From positions 1-7,689 of the forward strand of contig CAMJIC010000117.1 in assembly GCA_946405675.1 (NCBI GenBank): a stretch of DNA of 7,689 bases, read 5' to 3'. The notes under the pieces were generated by a model that saw only the letters and a list, made by a program, of their open reading frames with translations, was not told the origin of the DNA and made no database searches. The DNA comes from an uncultured Clostridia bacterium. Its GTDB lineage: Bacteria; Bacillota; Clostridia; Lachnospirales; Lachnospiraceae. The translations under genes were made by a program, and so were the position numbers. Shown piece by piece: positions 4,272 to 7,689 of this stretch (position 1 is the first letter of the stretch; each line of letters starts with the position of its first letter).

Positions 4272-5951
4272 ATGAAGAGTGACCAGGTAAAGGCAGGAGT
4301 CCAGCAGGCTCCGCACAGGTCTTTGTTCAATGCGCTTGGCTTTACGAATGAGGAGATGAAGAAGCCGCTGATCGGGATCGTCAGTTCGTACAATGAAATC
4401 GTTCCCGGCCATATGAATATCGATAAGATTGTGGAAGCTGTCAGGATGGGTGTTGCGATGGCCGGCGGCGTTCCGCGGGTGTTTCCCGCGATCGCCGTAT
4501 GCGACGGGATCGCCATGGGGCATGAAGGCATGAAGTATTCCCTTGTGACAAGGGATCTGATCGCGGATTCTACGGAATGCATGGCAAAGGCGCACCAGTT
4601 TGACGCGCTGGTCATGGTGCCGAACTGCGATAAGAACGTTCCCGGCCTTCTGATGGCGGCAGCGCGCATTAACGTTCCGACGATCTTTGTCTCCGGCGGT
4701 CCCATGATGGCGGGGCATGTATATGGAAGGAAGCGTTCTCTGAGCTCCATGTTTGAAGCGGTGGGCGAATATACGGCACATAAGCTGACGGATGAGCAGC
4801 TGTCCGAGTATGAACGAAAGGTCTGTCCTACCTGCGGAAGCTGCAGCGGGATGTATACGGCCAACAGCATGAACTGCCTGACGGAAGCGCTTGGGATGGG
4901 GCTTGCCGGAAACGGCACGATTCCGGCTGTTTATTCGGACCGGCTGCGCCTGGCAAAGCATGCCGGGATGCAGATCATGGAGCTTCTGCGGCAAAACATC
5001 CGCCCCCGTGATATCATGACAGAGGATGCATTCATGAATGCGCTCACTGTTGACATGGCGCTGGGATGCTCCACAAATTCCATGCTCCATCTTCCGGCCA
5101 TCGCCCATGAAGCCGGTGTTGAGATCAACGTGGATATTGCCAATGAGGTGTCGGAACGCACGCCGAATCTGTGCCACCTGGCTCCTGCGGGCCCGACCTA
5201 TATGGAGGACCTGAATGAAGCAGGCGGCGTCTATGCGGTCATGAAGGAGCTGACAAAGAAGAATCTGCTGAACCTGGACTGCATTACCTGCACGGGGAAG
5301 ACAGTCGGGGAGAATATCAGGGATGCCAGGAACCTTGATCCTGAGGTGATCAGGCCGCTGGAGAATCCTTATTCCGAGACAGGCGGACTTGCGGCCCTGA
5401 ATGGCAACCTTGCCCCGGATTCAGGGATCGTGAAACGTTCGGCGGTTGTTCCGGAAATGATGGTGCATGAAGGCCCGGCGCGTGTATTTGACTGTGAAGA
5501 GGATGCGATCGCGGCAATCCTTGGCGGGAAGATCCACGAAGGAGATGTGGTGGTGATCCGGTATGAGGGGCCCAAGGGCGGTCCGGGCATGCGTGAGATG
5601 CTGAATCCTACAAGCGCGATTGCGGGAATGGGACTGGGCAGCACAGTCGCCCTGATCACGGACGGCAGATTCTCCGGCGCATCCAGAGGTGCCTCCATCG
5701 GGCATGTTTCCCCGGAGGCTGCGGTGGGCGGACCCATCGCGCTGGTTGAGGAGGGTGACCGGATCCTGATCAATATTCCTGAGCACAGGCTGGAGCTTCT
5801 GGTATCGGATGAGGTGCTTGCGAAGAGAAGGCTTGCCTGGAAGCCGCGCAAGCCAAAGATCACAGACGGTTATCTTGCCCGCTATGCGGCGCTTGTCACG
5901 TCGGGGAACAAAGGAGCGGTGCTGAAGGTGCCTGGGGAGGAAAACGAATGA
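4272..5951 (+). CDS. ilvD: dihydroxy-acid dehydratase
   Basis: Dehydrates 2,3-dihydroxy-isovalerate and 2,3-dihydroxy-3-methylvalerate to the 2-keto acids of valine/leucine and isoleucine; cytosolic Fe-S enzyme. The 559 residues cover the full family length. Motifs: SGGPM at 141-145; metal/cluster residues Asp78 in CDGIAMGH, Cys119-Asp120-Lys121 in PNCDKNVPG (the Lys is carbamylated in the family); CPTCGSCSGMYTANSMNCL from 185 with the cluster ligand Cys191; and Ser471 in GRFSGASRGASIGHVSPEA as likely catalytic base. The position of the first cluster cysteine of plant and mycobacterial enzymes falls in VPGHMNI (44-50), with no Cys, so it is of the E. coli-like, probably oxygen-labile, cluster type. 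AGAAGGAG (4257-4264) lies seven bases before the ATG; the in-frame GTG at 4242 is rejected because it lies in a repeat and has no ribosome binding site. Its stop overlaps the ilvB start. Confidence 0.97.
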   Translation: MKSDQVKAGVQQAPHRSLFNALGFTNEEMKKPLIGIVSSYNEIVPGHMNIDKIVEAVRMGVAMAGGVPRVFPAIAVCDGIAMGHEGMKYSLVTRDLIADSTECMAKAHQFDALVMVPNCDKNVPGLLMAAARINVPTIFVSGGPMMAGHVYGRKRSLSSMFEAVGEYTAHKLTDEQLSEYERKVCPTCGSCSGMYTANSMNCLTEALGMGLAGNGTIPAVYSDRLRLAKHAGMQIMELLRQNIRPRDIMTEDAFMNALTVDMALGCSTNSMLHLPAIAHEAGVEINVDIANEVSERTPNLCHLAPAGPTYMEDLNEAGGVYAVMKELTKKNLLNLDCITCTGKTVGENIRDARNLDPEVIRPLENPYSETGGLAALNGNLAPDSGIVKRSAVVPEMMVHEGPARVFDCEEDAIAAILGGKIHEGDVVVIRYEGPKGGPGMREMLNPTSAIAGMGLGSTVALITDGRFSGASRGASIGHVSPEAAVGGPIALVEEGDRILINIPEHRLELLVSDEVLAKRRLAWKPRKPKITDGYLARYAALVTSGNKGAVLKVPGEENE

Positions 5952-7639
5952 AAATGAACGGATCCCAGATACTGATCGAGTGTCTGAAGGAACAGGGAGT
6001 GGATACCGTTTTCGGTTATCCGGGCGGCGCGATCCTGAATGTGTATGATGAGCTGTACCGCCACCAGCATGAGATCCGCCATATCCTGACCTCCCATGAA
6101 CAGGGCGCTGCCCATGCGGCGGACGGATACGCGCGGGCAACCGGAGGGGTGGGCGTATGCTTTGCGACCTCCGGCCCTGGTGCAACCAACCTTGTGACCG
6201 GGATTGCCACGGCAAACATGGATTCCGTGCCTTTGGTTGCGATCACCTGCAATGTGGGCATTTCCCTGCTGGGCAAGGATTCCTTTCAGGAGATCGATAT
6301 CGCCGGGATCTCGATTCCGATTACGAAGTACAACTGCATCGTAAAGGATGTGAATGTCCTGGCGGACACGATCCGGAAAGCCTTCCGGATCGCCAGAGAA
6401 GGGCGGCCGGGGCCGGTCCTGATTGACCTGACGAAAAACGTGACTTCGGACGTGGCGGAATATGAGCCGGCCAGGCCGGAGGTATTTGTCCCACAAAACG
6501 AGTATATCCGGAATCATGACCTTGAGGCTGCGGCTGAATTGATCAACCGGGCAAAGAAGCCGGTGATCTTCGCGGGCGGCGGAGCCGTCATTTCCAACTG
6601 CTCAGAGGAGCTGAAGAAGCTGGCGCACCATCTGAACGCGCCGGTCTGTGATTCGCTGATGGGAAAGGGCGCGTTTGACGGGAATGACCCGCTGTATCTT
6701 GGCATGCTGGGGATGCACGGCACGAAGGCGGCGAACCTGACGGTATCCCACTGCGACCTGCTGATTGCGGTGGGGTGCCGGTTCTCGGACAGGGTTATCG
6801 GCAACCCGGGTTCCTTTGCAAAGAAGGCCCGGATCGTCCAGATCGATATCGACCCGGCTGAGATCAACAAGAATATCAAGGTGGATGTGAGCGTTTCCGG
6901 AGACTGCAATGAAGTGCTCAAGCGCCTCAATCCTCTGATCAGCCCGAAGAATCATGAGGAGTGGGTAAAGGAGAGCATGGAGCTGGCAAGGCTGTATCCG
7001 CTCCGGTATGATGAAGGAAGGCTGACCGGCCCCTTCATCATGGAGGAGATCTACCGGCTGACGGAGGGAAATGCAAAGATCGTCACAGAAGTGGGACAGC
7101 ACCAGATGTGGGCGGCACAGTATTATCGCTATAAGGAGCCCAGGCAGCTGTTTACTTCCGGCGGCCTCGGCACGATGGGCTACGGCTTGGGAGCATCCAT
7201 CGGCGTGAAGACGGCGCTGCCTGACAAGATTGTCGTGAACATTGCCGGGGACGGCTGTTTCAGGATGAACATGAATGAGCTGGCGACCGCAAGCCGGTAC
7301 AATATCGGCATCATTGAGGTGGTGTTCAACAACTCTGTCCTGGGGATGGTGCACCAGTGGCAGGAGCTGTTCTATGGAGGAAGGTATTCCCAGACGATCC
7401 TGAAGGACAAGGTGGATTACTGCGCCGTTGCAAAGGCACTCGGCTGCGGTGCGATCCGCGTCACCTCCCGTGAGGAGTTCGCGCCTGCTTTTGAGAAAGC
7501 CCTTGCTTTTGGCGGACCGGTGCTGATCGAGTGCGTGATCGATGAGAATGACAATGTCTTCCCGATGGTACCCGCAGGGCATTCGATTTCCGACGCATTT
7601 GACCAGACGGACCTGGAGGTGAAGAAGCAGGAAGCTTAG
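5948..7639 (+). CDS. ilvB: acetolactate synthase, large (catalytic) subunit
   Basis: ThDP-dependent acetohydroxyacid synthase: joins two pyruvates to acetolactate, or pyruvate plus 2-ketobutyrate to acetohydroxybutyrate, the first common step to valine, leucine and isoleucine. The 563 residues show the three expected domains. ThDP-activating Glu51 sits in SHEQGAAHAADGYARA. SFQEIDI (112-118) is followed by Lys163. A FAD/structural middle domain contains GCRFSDRV (276-283, Arg278). The ThDP motif runs from GDG (434-436) to NN (461-462). Trp471 in HQWQELFYGGRYSQT marks a biosynthetic, 2-ketobutyrate-accepting type rather than catabolic AlsS. The ATG overlaps the ilvD stop by four bases (ATGA), with GGGGAGG at 5934-5940, so translation is coupled. 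The regulatory subunit ilvN is not seen in the 50 bases that follow. Start could be Met3 (5954). No sign of damage. Confidence 0.97.
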   Translation: MKMNGSQILIECLKEQGVDTVFGYPGGAILNVYDELYRHQHEIRHILTSHEQGAAHAADGYARATGGVGVCFATSGPGATNLVTGIATANMDSVPLVAITCNVGISLLGKDSFQEIDIAGISIPITKYNCIVKDVNVLADTIRKAFRIAREGRPGPVLIDLTKNVTSDVAEYEPARPEVFVPQNEYIRNHDLEAAAELINRAKKPVIFAGGGAVISNCSEELKKLAHHLNAPVCDSLMGKGAFDGNDPLYLGMLGMHGTKAANLTVSHCDLLIAVGCRFSDRVIGNPGSFAKKARIVQIDIDPAEINKNIKVDVSVSGDCNEVLKRLNPLISPKNHEEWVKESMELARLYPLRYDEGRLTGPFIMEEIYRLTEGNAKIVTEVGQHQMWAAQYYRYKEPRQLFTSGGLGTMGYGLGASIGVKTALPDKIVVNIAGDGCFRMNMNELATASRYNIGIIEVVFNNSVLGMVHQWQELFYGGRYSQTILKDKVDYCAVAKALGCGAIRVTSREEFAPAFEKALAFGGPVLIECVIDENDNVFPMVPAGHSISDAFDQTDLEVKKQEA

Positions 7640-7642
7640 GAG

Positions 7643-7689
7643 CTGTTCAGAAATAACTTGTACATATGACGCAGGACAAACGTTCATAT
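7643..7689. repeat. partial CTGTTCAG repeat at the ilvB end
   Basis: CTGTTCAGAA (7643-7652) begins four bases after the ilvB stop and matches the left half of the palindrome at 1461-1488 (1463-1472). The sequence then diverges into an AT-rich stretch, and the window ends before any second arm could be seen. It could be the start of a longer hairpin terminator or repeat element. No gene can be supported in the last 50 bases. Confidence 0.4.

Noticed and set aside
6602..7687. 361-residue minus-strand open frame opposite ilvB (and a similar 328-residue one at 4191-5177 opposite ilvD)
   Set aside because: Antisense shadows of high-confidence enzymes. GC-rich third positions keep the opposite frames open.
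1..7689. CRISPR array, tRNA, rRNA, phage, toxin-antitoxin or defence system
   Set aside because: No spaced direct repeats, tRNA-like cloverleaf or relevant protein motif was found on either strand. All sizeable genes are housekeeping or amino-acid biosynthesis genes.

Overview
The window looks like chromosomal DNA from a Gram-positive anaerobe of class Clostridia, most likely Lachnospiraceae. The reasons are a moderately GC-rich coding sequence with AT-rich spacers, strong AGGAGG-type ribosome binding sites, SigA-like promoters, and protein sequences (Tgt, LeuB, IlvD, IlvB) of the clostridial type. This assignment is inferred from protein character and is not proven.

Left block (1-1977): a gene-free stretch with a truncated repeat, a perfect 14-bp palindrome and a possible promoter leads into tgt (tRNA-guanine transglycosylase). 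A terminator then abuts a well-formed promoter that drives yajC (Sec translocase accessory protein). A second terminator, probably working in both directions, closes the block.

Middle (2034-2759): an Lrp/AsnC-family regulator on the minus strand converges on yajC and diverges from leuB. The AT-rich spacer between the two divergent genes carries back-to-back promoters, and the leuB transcript should begin with two consecutive hairpins. This is the usual layout for a local regulator of amino-acid genes.

Right block (2759-7639): leuB, ilvD and ilvB on the plus strand. IlvB makes acetolactate or acetohydroxybutyrate, IlvD makes the 2-keto acids for valine and isoleucine, and LeuB acts in the leucine branch. 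ilvD and ilvB overlap by 4 bases and are surely co-translated. leuB is separated from ilvD by a 391-base non-coding interval. That interval holds a long imperfect inverted repeat, whose left arm contains the leuB stop codon, and a second structured region just before ilvD. ilvN, ilvC, leuA, leuC and leuD are not in the window.

The genes themselves are ordinary housekeeping and biosynthetic genes, and I see no defence, mobile or secondary-metabolite system. The unexplained signal is in the spacers: the leuB-ilvD hairpin element, the structured ilvD and leuB leaders, and a short palindrome with core CTGTTCAG/CTGAACAG found in or near four gene boundaries (40, 1461, 4217, 7643).
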